The notes below the pieces were generated by a model. It did no database searches. It saw only the letters and a program-made list of their open reading frames with translations, and was not told where the DNA came from. DNA of 64,000 nucleotides, taken from NCBI GenBank assembly GCA_030425195.1, contig JAUIAV010000008.1:170190-234189 (forward strand). Direction: 5' to 3'. Source of the DNA: Gammaproteobacteria bacterium (GTDB lineage Bacteria; Pseudomonadota; Gammaproteobacteria; Pseudomonadales; Azotimanducaceae). Below are positions 19,022 through 29,641 of the stretch, piece by piece; within the stretch, counting starts at the first letter, position 1, and each line of letters begins with the position of its first letter. The position numbers were made by a program, and so were the translations under genes.

Positions 19022-19894
19022 ATGCTAACTCAGATTCGCCGCAGGGTTCGATGGTTTTGGCTCGGATGCTTCGGTTTCGGCGCCCTCGGCGTAGCACCCG
19101 GCCTCATGAGTGCCACCCGATACGACCCGGAGGATCTGATCAACGTCAGCTACATCCATGCCGCGGTGCTCGGGACCGGCACCTACAGCCTTCGCGGACG
19201 GCGGGTAACCATGCTGAAGCTGCCGTTTGCCTGGAACGAGCGGCCCGTTTCCGACGGGTCTCCAGGACGGCGCTGGCTCGCGCCCACGGTGCTCGGGTAC
19301 GACGATCTGAGCGGCGTGGACTCCGATTTCATCGAAGCCCTGCTCCCGAACCGGCTGGTGACACTGTCGGTGATGCCGGGCGTGGAGTTCACCTATCCGA
19401 TCAACGACCACTGGTATCTGAAGCCTTTCGCCGAGATCGGCGGTGGCCGGGACTTCAATCAGGAAGAGACTTTCTTTCTCACGCAGCTCGGCGTCCGGAA
19501 CCTGTTTCCGTTCAGGTTCGGTGACAACTGGCAGTTGCGGCTCGGCGGCGCGCTGCGCTGGGCCGGGGAATATCAGCTGCATTCGGACGACACCAACGCC
19601 TTCGGCATCATCGACCTGGGTGTGGACGTTCGCCGCAATCTGCCCTGGGATCTGTTCGAGCAGCGGCTCAATGCCGGTATCTATTACATCTATCAGCGTT
19701 ACCTGCCCGAGTGGCGGGCGGGCGACGCGGACGACTGGCAGAACCGGGCGCTCAACGTCCATGAGTTCGGCGTCAGTCTGGGCGTGCCGGAGGTCCGCAA
19801 AGTGCTCGGCATCAACGTGAAACGCGTGCGCGTGGGCTACAAGCAGGGGGGCAACCTCCGGGGCTGGACCTTCGGTACCGAGTTCCCGTTCTGA
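19022..19894 (+). CDS. Putative outer-membrane beta-barrel protein
   Basis: Signal peptide and alternating amphipathic strands ending in ...GWTFGTEFPF. Confidence 0.7.
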   Translation: MLTQIRRRVRWFWLGCFGFGALGVAPGLMSATRYDPEDLINVSYIHAAVLGTGTYSLRGRRVTMLKLPFAWNERPVSDGSPGRRWLAPTVLGYDDLSGVDSDFIEALLPNRLVTLSVMPGVEFTYPINDHWYLKPFAEIGGGRDFNQEETFFLTQLGVRNLFPFRFGDNWQLRLGGALRWAGEYQLHSDDTNAFGIIDLGVDVRRNLPWDLFEQRLNAGIYYIYQRYLPEWRAGDADDWQNRALNVHEFGVSLGVPEVRKVLGINVKRVRVGYKQGGNLRGWTFGTEFPF

Positions 19895-19904
19895 CGCTGC
19901 GGCC

Positions 19905-21500
19905 TCAGGTCTCGGTGATGTCCTCACCGAGCGCCCGGGCGCGCTGCAGCCGGCTGGCCTCGTCCTTCGGCAGATGCCGCCAGGCCAGGGTGAGCAGCAC
20001 CAGAGTGATGACGAAGATGCCCATGGCCGCGGCGATGGCCGTCTGCAGCGCGGCGGCATCATCCATGCCTGCGGCCCGGAACCCGTCGGACAGCTGACCC
20101 ATGAAATAGGGCCCGAGCGCCAGACCGATGAAGGTGTTGACCAGGATATAGTAAGCACCGGCCACCGCCCGCATGCGCGGCAGCACCAGATCAGCGGCCG
20201 TGCTCGGAGGGATTCCCGGCCAGGCGGCGCTGAACAGGTGATGGGCCAGATTCATGGCGAAGGCCATCATGAGGCTCTCCGTATAGACCATCACCAGCAC
20301 CAGCGGCACGGTGCCGAATACGGCCAGGTAGCCGACGATCAGCCGGCCCGCCGGATGTTTCCGCTTCATGACGTCACCGAGCCAGCCGCCCAGGGTGACA
20401 CCCAGCCAGCCGCCGATGGCGCTGCCGAGACCGATGTAGACGCCCACTTCGGTGGCGCTGGTCTCGTGCAGCCGGAGCAGCAGCGGGGCGGTCCAGAATC
20501 CGACCCCGTAGGTCACGAAGGAGATGGTGGGGAAGGCGAGCATGGTGAAGATCATCGCCTTGGATCTGAAGATCATCGCGAAGGTGGCCGGATCCCTGGC
20601 GGCCAGAGACTGGGCCCAGGAAAACACCACGTAGACACCGATTCCGATGGCCACCCACTGGGGTACGTTGCCGGTGAGCAGTACCAGACCGGTGGCGACC
20701 AGGAAGATGATGATGGCGGCGAGCGCGTTCCTGCCGAGTGAGGCACCGTCCCGTTTCAGGCCGGGCAGATTCAGCAGCGGCAGTACCGCGAGCATCTCGC
20801 TTCTGAGCACGGACCAGGGTGCCGGGTGGTCGCGGGTGACAAGACCTTCGCTGATGCCTCGCTGCGGTTCCCGGAGGGTGCGGACCCAGGCAGCCATGAG
20901 AATGCCGGGGATGCCCACCGCCATGAATGCCACGTGCCAGCCTTTGAGGCCGAACGGCGCCTGCTCCACCACCGGATAGGCGTTTGCCCAGGTGTCCAGG
21001 ATGAGGCCGCCGAGAAACAGACCGATGCCCCCACCGATGTAGACGCCGGAGGAGTAGATGCCGATGACCGTGGAGCGCAGGCGGGCGGGGTAATAGTCGG
21101 CCAGCATGGAGTAGGCGGCCGGTGAGGCGCTGGCCTCGCCGATGCCGACGCCGATCCGGAATGCCGCCAGAACCGGGAATGACCGGGCGAATCCCGAGAG
21201 CGCGGTCATGGCCGACCAGAAGAGGAGCCCCAGCGATATCAGGCTGCGCCGGACCCAGACGTCGGCGAAGCGGGCGAGCGGAATACCGAAGACGGCATAG
21301 AAAACGGCGAACACCGTGCCGTAGAGAAACCCCATCTGGGCATCCGTAATGCCGAGATCGGCTTTGATGTCCTCGGCCAGGATGGACAGGATGTTCCGAT
21401 CGATGAAGTTGAAGACGTAGACGATCACCAGCACGGCCAGCACGTAGTGTGCGTACCAGCCGCCCAGCGCGGGCGTTTTCTTCCGCTCCTGCTCGCTCAT
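19905..21500 (-). CDS. MFS transporter, spinster-like
   Basis: YVFNFIDRNILSILAEDIKADLGITDAQMGFLYGTVFAVFYAVFGIPLARFAD; about 12 TM segments. Confidence 0.92.
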   Translation of the reverse strand: MSEQERKKTPALGGWYAHYVLAVLVIVYVFNFIDRNILSILAEDIKADLGITDAQMGFLYGTVFAVFYAVFGIPLARFADVWVRRSLISLGLLFWSAMTALSGFARSFPVLAAFRIGVGIGEASASPAAYSMLADYYPARLRSTVIGIYSSGVYIGGGIGLFLGGLILDTWANAYPVVEQAPFGLKGWHVAFMAVGIPGILMAAWVRTLREPQRGISEGLVTRDHPAPWSVLRSEMLAVLPLLNLPGLKRDGASLGRNALAAIIIFLVATGLVLLTGNVPQWVAIGIGVYVVFSWAQSLAARDPATFAMIFRSKAMIFTMLAFPTISFVTYGVGFWTAPLLLRLHETSATEVGVYIGLGSAIGGWLGVTLGGWLGDVMKRKHPAGRLIVGYLAVFGTVPLVLVMVYTESLMMAFAMNLAHHLFSAAWPGIPPSTAADLVLPRMRAVAGAYYILVNTFIGLALGPYFMGQLSDGFRAAGMDDAAALQTAIAAAMGIFVITLVLLTLAWRHLPKDEASRLQRARALGEDITET

Positions 21501-21619
21501 TCCTCTCCCCATGAACCGCGTCTTTTTGATAGCAGAGAAGGACGGCGCGCGCAAAACATTCAGCGGTGGCTGATTACGGGCGCCCTCCGGCGTAAGCTCC
21601 GCGTGAGGGAGGGGCGAAG

Positions 21620-22246
21620 ATGCCGGGCAGGAACAGCGGGACGAGCGCGGTGGTGGTGGGGGTAGCCGAACACGGGAACAGTGCCGTGCTGGTGACGGTC
21701 TCCAGCGCGAAGGCGGTTGTGGATCGGCGGTCGGTGGATCTGACGTCCGATCTGCCGACACACCCGTACCATCATGAGGGTGCCTGGGCGCTCGGTCGCT
21801 ACAGGGACAGCGCCTGGTCCCGGGACATCTCGCTGCCGGAGGCCATCGAGCTCGTGCGGACCGTGCAGGCAGCGGCAGAAGCCGGTGCGCTCAACGTCCT
21901 CCGTGCGCTGTCCGATGACCTGGACGTGCCCGTCCGTGGAATCTCCATCCGTATCTGCCCACAGCTTCCGGAGACCATCGAGGCAAGGATACGGGACCAC
22001 CGGGCCGAGACCATGGCGGATTCCATCATGTACCGGCAGGCACTGGCCGGGGCTGCCGGGGTCCTGGGCTGGCCGGTCGCCTGGTATGACAGGACGCAGG
22101 TCTTCGAGGCGGCCGGGCAGGTGCTTGGGGAAGTGGACGTGGACGCAGCGCTCAAAGCGCTCGGTCGTCCTCTGGGTGCGCCGTGGCAGGCGCGGCACAA
22201 GCTGGCTGCGGCGGCTGCGCTGACGTTTTCCCGTTGGACGGGTTAG
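21620..22246 (+). CDS. Conserved-looking hypothetical protein
   Basis: 208-aa ORF with coding character; no family recognised. Confidence 0.65.
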   Translation: MPGRNSGTSAVVVGVAEHGNSAVLVTVSSAKAVVDRRSVDLTSDLPTHPYHHEGAWALGRYRDSAWSRDISLPEAIELVRTVQAAAEAGALNVLRALSDDLDVPVRGISIRICPQLPETIEARIRDHRAETMADSIMYRQALAGAAGVLGWPVAWYDRTQVFEAAGQVLGEVDVDAALKALGRPLGAPWQARHKLAAAAALTFSRWTG

Positions 22247-23274
22247 GAACTGCCCAGAGTCAGCAGGTTCTCCACCGGCCGGTAGGGTTCCTCCAGGTAG
22301 GCCACGTCCGCCGGATCCAGGATGAGCTGACTGGCGGCGACCAGCTGCTCGAGCTGCTCCACCCGTGATACTCCGACGATGGGACTGGTGACTTCCGGTT
22401 TGCTGAGCAGCCAGGCAACGGAAACCTGAGCGGGTTTGACGCCGAGCTTCTCCGCCACCTCCACCACCCGCTCGGCCACGGTGAACGTGTGCTCACCCCG
22501 GTAAAGGCTCTCGGTGCGGGCCCGGTCCTGGCCTTTCGAACGGTCAGTGGAGCCGGCGTCGAAACTGCCTTTGAACGAACCGGCGAGAATGCCGCGGGCA
22601 AGTGGAGACCAGGGGGTGAGCGCTACACCCGTCTTCGCGCAGTACGGGTTCATTTCCCGTTCTTCCTCACGGTAAACCAGGTTGTAGTGATTCTGCATGG
22701 AAACGAACCGGGTCCAGCCGTTCATCTCGGCAGTCAGCTGCAGTTCGGCGAACTGCCAGGCGAACATGGATGAAGCACCGAGATAGAGCGCCTTGCCGGC
22801 TTTAACCACGTCGTGCAGGGCTTCCAGGGTTTCCTCGATGGGGGGCTGGGCCTGGCCCGGAACACCGTGCGGATGCCGGTGAATGACCAGGTGGTCGATG
22901 TAGTCGTGGCCGAGGCGTTTGAGACAGGCATCCACGCCCTCCATGACGTGCTTGCGCGAGAGACCGCCCTGATTGGCGCCCCGGCCCATGGGCATGGAAA
23001 CCTTGGTGGCGAGCACGTATTCATCCCGCGGCAGCAGTTCGTTCAGGAGTGCGCCTACCACTTCTTCACTGGCGCCGATGCCGTAGATGTCCGCGCAGTC
23101 GAAGTAGTAGAGGCCCTGGTCCAGGGCGGCCTTGAAGATGGGCCGGGCTTCGTCGAGACCCAGGGTCCAGTCGCCCTGATGGCCCCGGCCCGGCACCCCG
23201 AAATTCATGGTGCCGAGACACAGCCTGGAGACTCTGAGGCCGGCGTTCCGGCCGAGCTGAACGGACTCGAGCAT
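22243..23274 (-). CDS. Aldo/keto reductase
   Basis: LGRNAGLRVSRLCLGTMNFG...DCADIYGIGASEEVVG...VIHRHPH. Confidence 0.93.
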   Translation of the reverse strand: MLESVQLGRNAGLRVSRLCLGTMNFGVPGRGHQGDWTLGLDEARPIFKAALDQGLYYFDCADIYGIGASEEVVGALLNELLPRDEYVLATKVSMPMGRGANQGGLSRKHVMEGVDACLKRLGHDYIDHLVIHRHPHGVPGQAQPPIEETLEALHDVVKAGKALYLGASSMFAWQFAELQLTAEMNGWTRFVSMQNHYNLVYREEEREMNPYCAKTGVALTPWSPLARGILAGSFKGSFDAGSTDRSKGQDRARTESLYRGEHTFTVAERVVEVAEKLGVKPAQVSVAWLLSKPEVTSPIVGVSRVEQLEQLVAASQLILDPADVAYLEEPYRPVENLLTLGSS

Positions 23275-23362
23275 GATCGTTTCCCGTGGTCGTTTGAGGT
23301 GCTGCAAGCAGGCTGGAAAGCATGCCACACTCGACAGTGTCTGCGCAGGAGGGGGAGAAGCG

Positions 23363-24514
23363 ATGCGGGTCAGTGTGGTCGGCGAATCGGATCTCGGCTG
23401 GGACGAACGGACGCCGCCGAACGAGACGGTGGATGCCAACGGCAAACCGTCACCCATGGCGCCCGGTTTCGGGGTGCCTGATCCCTCGGCGCCGGCCTGC
23501 AGGCGTTATGACGATCCGGCGGTGGTGGCACTGCGTGCTCACCTGAAGGCGCACAACGGCATCGATGGCCTGGAAATCTGCGCGCCGGATGAAGTGACCC
23601 GGATCGCGAGAATTCTCCGCCGGGATGGGTTCGTGGTGGTCCGGGATCTGCTGAATCCGGATCAGCTGGAGCGCTGGCGGGCCGGCTGTGCCCGGGTGCT
23701 CCGGCAGATCCTCGAGATTCCCGGCCGGGACGGCCGGGCCTACGTCACGGAAACACAGCGGTTGCCGCACCGCTACAGCTTCGGGACCTGCTCCGCTTCC
23801 CGCCATCTGCTCCACGAGCCCGAGTGGGCCGACATGGTGGATCTGCCGACGACGACGCCGATTCTCGAAGCCGTTTTCGGCTCCAGGGACTATCTCCTCT
23901 GGGGTGCTGGCGGCGATCTCTGTCTGCCCGGTGCCGTGGAGTACCAGCATCTGCATTCGGATCTCGTGGACAGCCAGGAGATCGGGCCCGGACGGCTGGC
24001 CCAGGCACGGCAGCTGGGCATGGACGTGCCCGACCGGCCGGAAGACCTGGACGTGCCCACCGCCCGGCTCATTCTCGAGCGGACACCGCCGCAGATCACC
24101 ATCAATTTCCTGATGAGCGATCTGACCTGGGAGAACGGTCCCATCCGGCAGATCGCCGGCACCCACGCCAGCGTGCAGCGGCCACCCTCTCCCGGATACG
24201 AGCCGGACTGGATGAAGACGTCCACGCTGGTGGGGGCCCTGGCGGGCGCCGGCGTTTTCCGCGACACCAGAGCCTGGCATGGCGCCACCCCGAATCTCAG
24301 CCGGGAGGTCCGGGCCATGCCGAACATCGAGTACACGCCGGTCTGGAACGAGCCACAGGTGCGCCGGTCCATGCCGTACGAGCGCTGGCTGGCACTCCCG
24401 GAGCACGGCCGGCATGTGGCGAGGGCCGCGGTCTGCGAGGCCGGAGTCTGGCCCGCTGGCGCCGGCTTCATGCATCCGCTGCTGAGCGAACGGCAGAAAG
24501 CGGCCGATGGCTGA
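23363..24514 (+). CDS. Phytanoyl-CoA dioxygenase (PhyH) family protein
   Basis: LRRDGFVVVRDLL...YQHLHSDLVD (HxD)...GPIRQIAGTH...DTRAWHGATPNLSREVR. Confidence 0.85.
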   Translation: MRVSVVGESDLGWDERTPPNETVDANGKPSPMAPGFGVPDPSAPACRRYDDPAVVALRAHLKAHNGIDGLEICAPDEVTRIARILRRDGFVVVRDLLNPDQLERWRAGCARVLRQILEIPGRDGRAYVTETQRLPHRYSFGTCSASRHLLHEPEWADMVDLPTTTPILEAVFGSRDYLLWGAGGDLCLPGAVEYQHLHSDLVDSQEIGPGRLAQARQLGMDVPDRPEDLDVPTARLILERTPPQITINFLMSDLTWENGPIRQIAGTHASVQRPPSPGYEPDWMKTSTLVGALAGAGVFRDTRAWHGATPNLSREVRAMPNIEYTPVWNEPQVRRSMPYERWLALPEHGRHVARAAVCEAGVWPAGAGFMHPLLSERQKAADG

Positions 24515-24528
24515 TGCCGGCGGGGGAA

Positions 24529-26112
24529 TCAGTCCGCGGGCGCCGGGTTCCGCTTCCCGGCGCCGAACAGACCCTCCAGATGGGTTTTGGGCAGCGGCCG
24601 GGTCAGACGGGATACGGTGAAGGTCACCAGCACCGAGACGATCTCTCCCATGGCCGCACAGGAGTAAGGGTTCGGCCCTTCCTGATACAGCCAGCTGACG
24701 ATGCCGTGAATCGCGCCCGGGTCGAACCAGGCAGGGTCCAGGAGCCGGGTGTGCAGCACGATGAAAGTGAGGAAACCGGCAAGCAGTCCGGCATACGCCC
24801 CGTGCCGGGTGACGCCGCGCCACAGGGCACCCACCACCAGCGGACCCGCGAAGGCCGCCATCATGCCGCCGTTGCCGATCCAGACGATCATGGCGATGTT
24901 GGTGTCGATGAGTGCCCAGGCCATGCCCATGCACAGCAGCAGCACGACCACCGTGGATATCCGGCTGATGGCGAGCACGCTCGCATCCAGCGCGTCGTGA
25001 CTGATGGTCAGCTTCAGCCGGGGCACCAGCGTGCGGCGGTAGAGGTCGTTGGCGATGATCTGCGATGAGGAGACCACCAGCCCGTCCGCCGTGCTCATGA
25101 TCGCGGAGAGCACGCCCACGCCCACCAGGGCCGCCAGCCAGGGTGGGAACAGCTCGATGAAGAGCATGGGCAGCGCCGCATTGGGATTCATGCCTTCCTG
25201 ATAGAGGGCGTCGCCGAGCAGGGCCCGGGCGAGCAGGCCGCCCACGCCGAGCAGTCCCATGGTCAGGCCGAACAGGAAAGCCAGCCGGACGAACTTCATC
25301 TGCCCGCCGTCGTCTTTCAGCGCCCAGAGCTTGTTGCCCAGATGCGGGAGCAGGCCGAGCGGCATGTGGGCGAGCAGGATCGCCAGGATGGACCACCAGG
25401 AGTGATACAGCGGCGTAGCCGGATTCAGGGTGGCCACCAGGTTTTCATCCTGAGCACCGAGGCTGTCCACCACCCCTGCAAAGCCCCCTTCCACGCCGAA
25501 ACCGAGCGCGACCAGCACGATCACCACCACCGCAAGCAGCAGCATCATGGCGCCCTGAATGCCGTCCGTGAGGATGTCGGCGTGAGCCCCGCCGAGCACC
25601 ACGTAGAAAAGCAGGACCACAGTGGTGATGATCAGCGCCCAGTGCGGCGGCAGACCGAGCATGATCTCGAACATCACCAGCCCGGACACCAGCTGTCCGG
25701 CCAGGTAGAAGAACAGGATCAGCGACATCAGGGATACCAGCACCCGGATGCCTTCGGACTGGTAGCGGTCGCCCAGGTACTCGGGAATGGACCGGTTGCC
25801 GAACCGGTTCCCGGCCGTGGCCACCAGCCGCATGCTGATCAGCACGCCGAAGTACAGCCCGATCGGATAGAGCACGTGACCCCAGGTGGAGGCGAGGCCC
25901 CATTCGTAGGACAGGGCCGGACTGCCGAGGAAGGTCGCGCCGCTGGCCGTGGAGGCGGCAAAGGCGAACGCAAGAAAGACCGGACCGTAGGAGTTACGGG
26001 CGGTGGCGAAGTCGTCCGCGTGCTTCACACGCCGCTGCGCGTAGAGCCCGATGCCCACCATCAGACCGATGTAGACGACCAGAAAGATCCACGACCAGGT
26101 GATCAACGTCAT
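24529..26112 (-). CDS. Sodium:solute symporter (SSS) family
   Basis: VKHADDFATARNSYGPVFLAFAFAASTASGATFLGSPAL; about 13 TM. Confidence 0.9.
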   Translation of the reverse strand: MTLITWSWIFLVVYIGLMVGIGLYAQRRVKHADDFATARNSYGPVFLAFAFAASTASGATFLGSPALSYEWGLASTWGHVLYPIGLYFGVLISMRLVATAGNRFGNRSIPEYLGDRYQSEGIRVLVSLMSLILFFYLAGQLVSGLVMFEIMLGLPPHWALIITTVVLLFYVVLGGAHADILTDGIQGAMMLLLAVVVIVLVALGFGVEGGFAGVVDSLGAQDENLVATLNPATPLYHSWWSILAILLAHMPLGLLPHLGNKLWALKDDGGQMKFVRLAFLFGLTMGLLGVGGLLARALLGDALYQEGMNPNAALPMLFIELFPPWLAALVGVGVLSAIMSTADGLVVSSSQIIANDLYRRTLVPRLKLTISHDALDASVLAISRISTVVVLLLCMGMAWALIDTNIAMIVWIGNGGMMAAFAGPLVVGALWRGVTRHGAYAGLLAGFLTFIVLHTRLLDPAWFDPGAIHGIVSWLYQEGPNPYSCAAMGEIVSVLVTFTVSRLTRPLPKTHLEGLFGAGKRNPAPAD

Positions 26113-26242
26113 CCGGATAGTATCCCCTCACCACAGGCAACCCTGATGATACGGCACCTGGTTTTCGATTGGGGCGTATTGAACGGCAGCGGGTGAACGG
26201 GCTAAGTTGACCGGCAAGGGATATCGGAAACAGGGGAGCCTG

Positions 26243-27316
26243 ATGAACACGACTGCCATCGACCCGGATGCGCTCAAGCGCTATTCGTTCTCGGTCTGGA
26301 ATTTCAAGATGGGTGAGATGGTCTCGCTCATGATTCATATCGGCGACCGTCTCGGACTGTACAAAGCGCTGGACGGGGCCGGTCCCGTCAGCGCGGCGGA
26401 GCTGGCGCAGAAGACGGGTCTCAAGGAGCGCTGGCTGCTCGAGTGGCTGCGCGGTCAGGCCGCCGCCCGGCTGCTGAACTATCACGACGGTGATCGTTTC
26501 GAGCTGCCCGCAGAAGGGGCGGAAGTGCTTGCGAACGAAGAAGGCAGTCTGGCCTTCGCAGCCGGTGCCTTCTCAGGTCAGACTCCGCCGGAGACCGTGG
26601 ACAAGCTCATCGAGGCGTTCCGGACCGGGATCGGGCTCTCCTATCAGGACCTCGGACCCAATGCGGCCCATCGGACCGAACGCATGCTCGGTCCCTGGAC
26701 GCGCCGCGAGCTGGTTCCCAACATCATTCCGGCGCTGGATGGCGTCATTCAGAAGCTCGAGAAGGGTGCGGTGGCCGCAGACGTGGGATGCGGGGGCGGC
26801 GTGGCCCTGATCGCCATGGCCGAGGCGTTCCCCAATTCGGAATTTCACGGCTACGATCCGAGCCAGCATGCCGTCGACCGCTGCCACGAGAAAGTGGAGC
26901 AGCTCGGGCTGGACAACGTGCATCTCTATGTCGCCGGCGGCGAAAGCCTGCCGCGCGCGGCCACCTATGACTTTCTGATCACCTTCGACTGCATCCACGA
27001 CATGACCCGGCCCGGCGAGGTGATCGCCTCGATCCGCCGCGCCATGAAGCCGGACGGCACCTGGCTGATCAAGGACATCCGCAGCCAGCCCGAGTTCAGG
27101 GACAACATGAAGAACCCGCTGCTGGCCATGTTCTACGGATTCTCGGTGTCCGCCTGCATGTCTTCGGCGCTGTCCGAGCCGGATGGGGCGGGGCTAGGGA
27201 CTCTCGGGTTCAACCCCGAAGTCGCCGAGCGGATGACCCGGGAAGCGGGTTTTTCGCGGTTTCAGATGCACGATTTTGAAGATCCCAGCAATCTGTACTA
27301 CGAGGTGCGGCCGTGA
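26243..27316 (+). CDS. SAM-dependent methyltransferase with winged-helix N-terminal domain
   Basis: AADVGCGGGVALIAMAEAFPNSEFHGYDPS motif I. Confidence 0.88.
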   Translation: MNTTAIDPDALKRYSFSVWNFKMGEMVSLMIHIGDRLGLYKALDGAGPVSAAELAQKTGLKERWLLEWLRGQAAARLLNYHDGDRFELPAEGAEVLANEEGSLAFAAGAFSGQTPPETVDKLIEAFRTGIGLSYQDLGPNAAHRTERMLGPWTRRELVPNIIPALDGVIQKLEKGAVAADVGCGGGVALIAMAEAFPNSEFHGYDPSQHAVDRCHEKVEQLGLDNVHLYVAGGESLPRAATYDFLITFDCIHDMTRPGEVIASIRRAMKPDGTWLIKDIRSQPEFRDNMKNPLLAMFYGFSVSACMSSALSEPDGAGLGTLGFNPEVAERMTREAGFSRFQMHDFEDPSNLYYEVRP

Positions 27317-27424
27317 GCGTCGTGCTCCGGACGAGTGACCGGTAGAACACCGGGCCCGGATCCGCCTGGCGCTTTACGGGTATCTCCGGATGACCTCCTC
27401 CCACCAACCCGCTACGCTGCAGGG

Positions 27425-28246
27425 ATGCTCCATTGGGGAAGGTGGCCGTTCATGCAGAAAATACGCATGGGAATACCTCTGCGCGTACCGGGCGTATTCG
27501 GTGCGCTCTGTCTGCTGACGTTCGCGACCGCCGTCTCCGCCCAGGAGACGGCCGGCGTCGATGAAGTGCTCGATACGCAGACCGCCTATCAGACCGACGC
27601 CATCGAGAGCCAGGCTCGGCTCGACGCGCTGGATGACGAAACCCTCACCCTGATCAGCCGCTACAACAGCGAGCTCGCCCGCTTCGAGGATCTGAAGACC
27701 TACAACGCCAACATGCGTCAGCTGCTCGCCAGTCAGGCGGCGGAGAAGGCCCGGCTCGATGCGGAGCTGGAGGAGGTGGAGGTGGTCAGGCGCAGCGTGG
27801 TTCCTCTCATGGTGGAGATGGTCGAGGTGCTGGAGCGGTTCATGGAACTGGATCAGCCCATGCTCACCGACGAGCGGCTGGCCAGGCTCGAGGCGCTCAA
27901 ACGGAACCTGACCCGTTCGGACGTGGAAATCGCCGAGCGCTACCGCCGGGTCATCGAGGCCTACCAGATCGAAGCCGAATACGGGCAGACCATAGAGGCT
28001 TACGAGGGTCCGCTGATGCTGGGGGATCGCGAGCTGACCGTCGACTATCTCCGGGTCGGCCGCGTCGGCCTATACTATCTCAGCCTCGACAGAGAGACGG
28101 GCGGGATCTGGAATCCCGCCGACGGTGACTGGGCGCCGCTCTCGGACAGTCAGCTCGATGCGCTCGATTTCGCCGTTCGCGTTGCAAGACGGCAGGCGCC
28201 GCCGAATCTGGTCCCGCTGCCGCTGTGGACGGGGGAGTCCCCTTGA
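27425..28246 (+). CDS. DUF3450 family periplasmic coiled-coil protein (TonB-system operon)
   Basis: LISRYNSELARFEDLKTYNANMRQLLASQ...VGLYYLSLDRETGGIW. Confidence 0.88.
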   Translation: MLHWGRWPFMQKIRMGIPLRVPGVFGALCLLTFATAVSAQETAGVDEVLDTQTAYQTDAIESQARLDALDDETLTLISRYNSELARFEDLKTYNANMRQLLASQAAEKARLDAELEEVEVVRRSVVPLMVEMVEVLERFMELDQPMLTDERLARLEALKRNLTRSDVEIAERYRRVIEAYQIEAEYGQTIEAYEGPLMLGDRELTVDYLRVGRVGLYYLSLDRETGGIWNPADGDWAPLSDSQLDALDFAVRVARRQAPPNLVPLPLWTGESP

Positions 28247-29640
28247 ACGCTTTGCGCCTGATGCTGCTGCTACCGCTGCTGCTGCTGGAATCCACCCATG
28301 CCCTGGCCGCCGAAGCGGAGAGTGATGCGGACGCTGCCGCCCTGTCCCTTTCCGAGCTGGTGCAGCGTGTGAAGGAAGGCAGCGGTGAGCGGCGCCGGGC
28401 GCTGGAAGAGAGAGAGCGACGTTTCCTCGAGGCCCGGGACGAGCGTGCGACGCTGCTGGCCGGGATCGAACGGCAGCGCCGGGAGCAGGAGGCCCTGGCG
28501 GACGAGCTCAGGGATGCATTCGAAGTCGGCGAGATTGAGCTTGCGGACCTGGAGACTCTGCTGGATGAGCGATCGGGAGACCTGAAGGACGTGTTTACCG
28601 CGGTCAATCAGGTGGCGGCGGACGCGGGGGCGTCGCTGCAGAATTCCATGGTGTCCGCCGAGCTCGGAGACCGCAGCGAGCTGCTCGACCGTCTGGCCAG
28701 TCCGGACGCGCTGCCGAGTGCGGCGGATCTCAGGGCCCTGTGGCTGACGCTGCTGGACGAGATGCACCAGAGCGGGCGGGTTTCCCGCTTCGAAGCGCCC
28801 GTGATCGTTGCCAGCGGCGAGGAAATCGTCCGCCGGGTTACCCGCATCGGTACGTTTACCGCACTCGCGGAAGGAGATTATCTGCGCTTTCTCCCCGACA
28901 GCGGCCGCCTCCTGGCACTGGCGAGGCAGCCGGCCGGCACCAGCCGCGGGGACGTGCTGGCTTTCGAAGCCGCACAGGAACCGCTCGCCATGGTCGCGCT
29001 GGATCCGTCCAGAGGTGCGATTCTGTCCCTGGTCGTGCAGACCCCCGGGCTCGAGGAACGGCTCGCTCAGGGTGGGCTCATCGGCTACCTGATCATTGCA
29101 CTGGGCCTGATCGGGGCGGTGCTGGGACTGGAGCGTCTCATTCAGGTGATGATCGCCAGCCGCCGGAGCCAGCGCGTCCGGCAGGGCACGTCCGGGACGG
29201 ATGGTGATCACCCCATCGCCCAGCTGAGAGCGGTTGCCCGGGATCCCGACTTTCTTGCCGATGCGGATGCCCTGTCCGCGAAGATGGACGAGATCGTCAC
29301 CATCGCCTCGCAGCGGCTGAACCGGGGCCTGCCCGTGCTCGCCATCTTCGCCGCCGTGAGCCCGCTGCTGGGTCTGCTCGGCACGGTGACCGGCATGATC
29401 GAAACGTTTCAGGTGATCACGCTGTTCGGAGCCGGCGACCCGCGTCTGATGTCGGGAGGTATTTCCCAGGCACTGATCACCACCCAGCTCGGTCTGGCGG
29501 TGGCGATTCCGCTGCTGCTGATCCACAGCTTCGCCCAGAGTCGGGCGAATACGCTGATCACGGAGCTCGACGAGATGGCCGCCGACGTCTTTGCCAGAAG
29601 CCGGGCCGGTCTCGAGCGTCCGGCGGCGGGAAGGGACTGA
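28243..29640 (+). CDS. MotA/TolQ/ExbB family proton channel with long N-terminal periplasmic region (TtpC-like)
   Basis: LPVLAIFAAVSPLLGLLGTVTGMIETFQVITLFGAGDPRLMSGGISQALITTQLGLAVAIPLLL; TTG start overlapping upstream stop. Confidence 0.88.
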   Translation: MNALRLMLLLPLLLLESTHALAAEAESDADAAALSLSELVQRVKEGSGERRRALEERERRFLEARDERATLLAGIERQRREQEALADELRDAFEVGEIELADLETLLDERSGDLKDVFTAVNQVAADAGASLQNSMVSAELGDRSELLDRLASPDALPSAADLRALWLTLLDEMHQSGRVSRFEAPVIVASGEEIVRRVTRIGTFTALAEGDYLRFLPDSGRLLALARQPAGTSRGDVLAFEAAQEPLAMVALDPSRGAILSLVVQTPGLEERLAQGGLIGYLIIALGLIGAVLGLERLIQVMIASRRSQRVRQGTSGTDGDHPIAQLRAVARDPDFLADADALSAKMDEIVTIASQRLNRGLPVLAIFAAVSPLLGLLGTVTGMIETFQVITLFGAGDPRLMSGGISQALITTQLGLAVAIPLLLIHSFAQSRANTLITELDEMAADVFARSRAGLERPAAGRD

Positions 29641-29641
29641 C

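Noticed and set aside
23450-25396. 648-aa minus-strand ORF spanning PhyH and symporter region
   Set aside because: Out of frame with the real SSS transporter and antisense to PhyH; Arg/Pro/Gly-rich composition.
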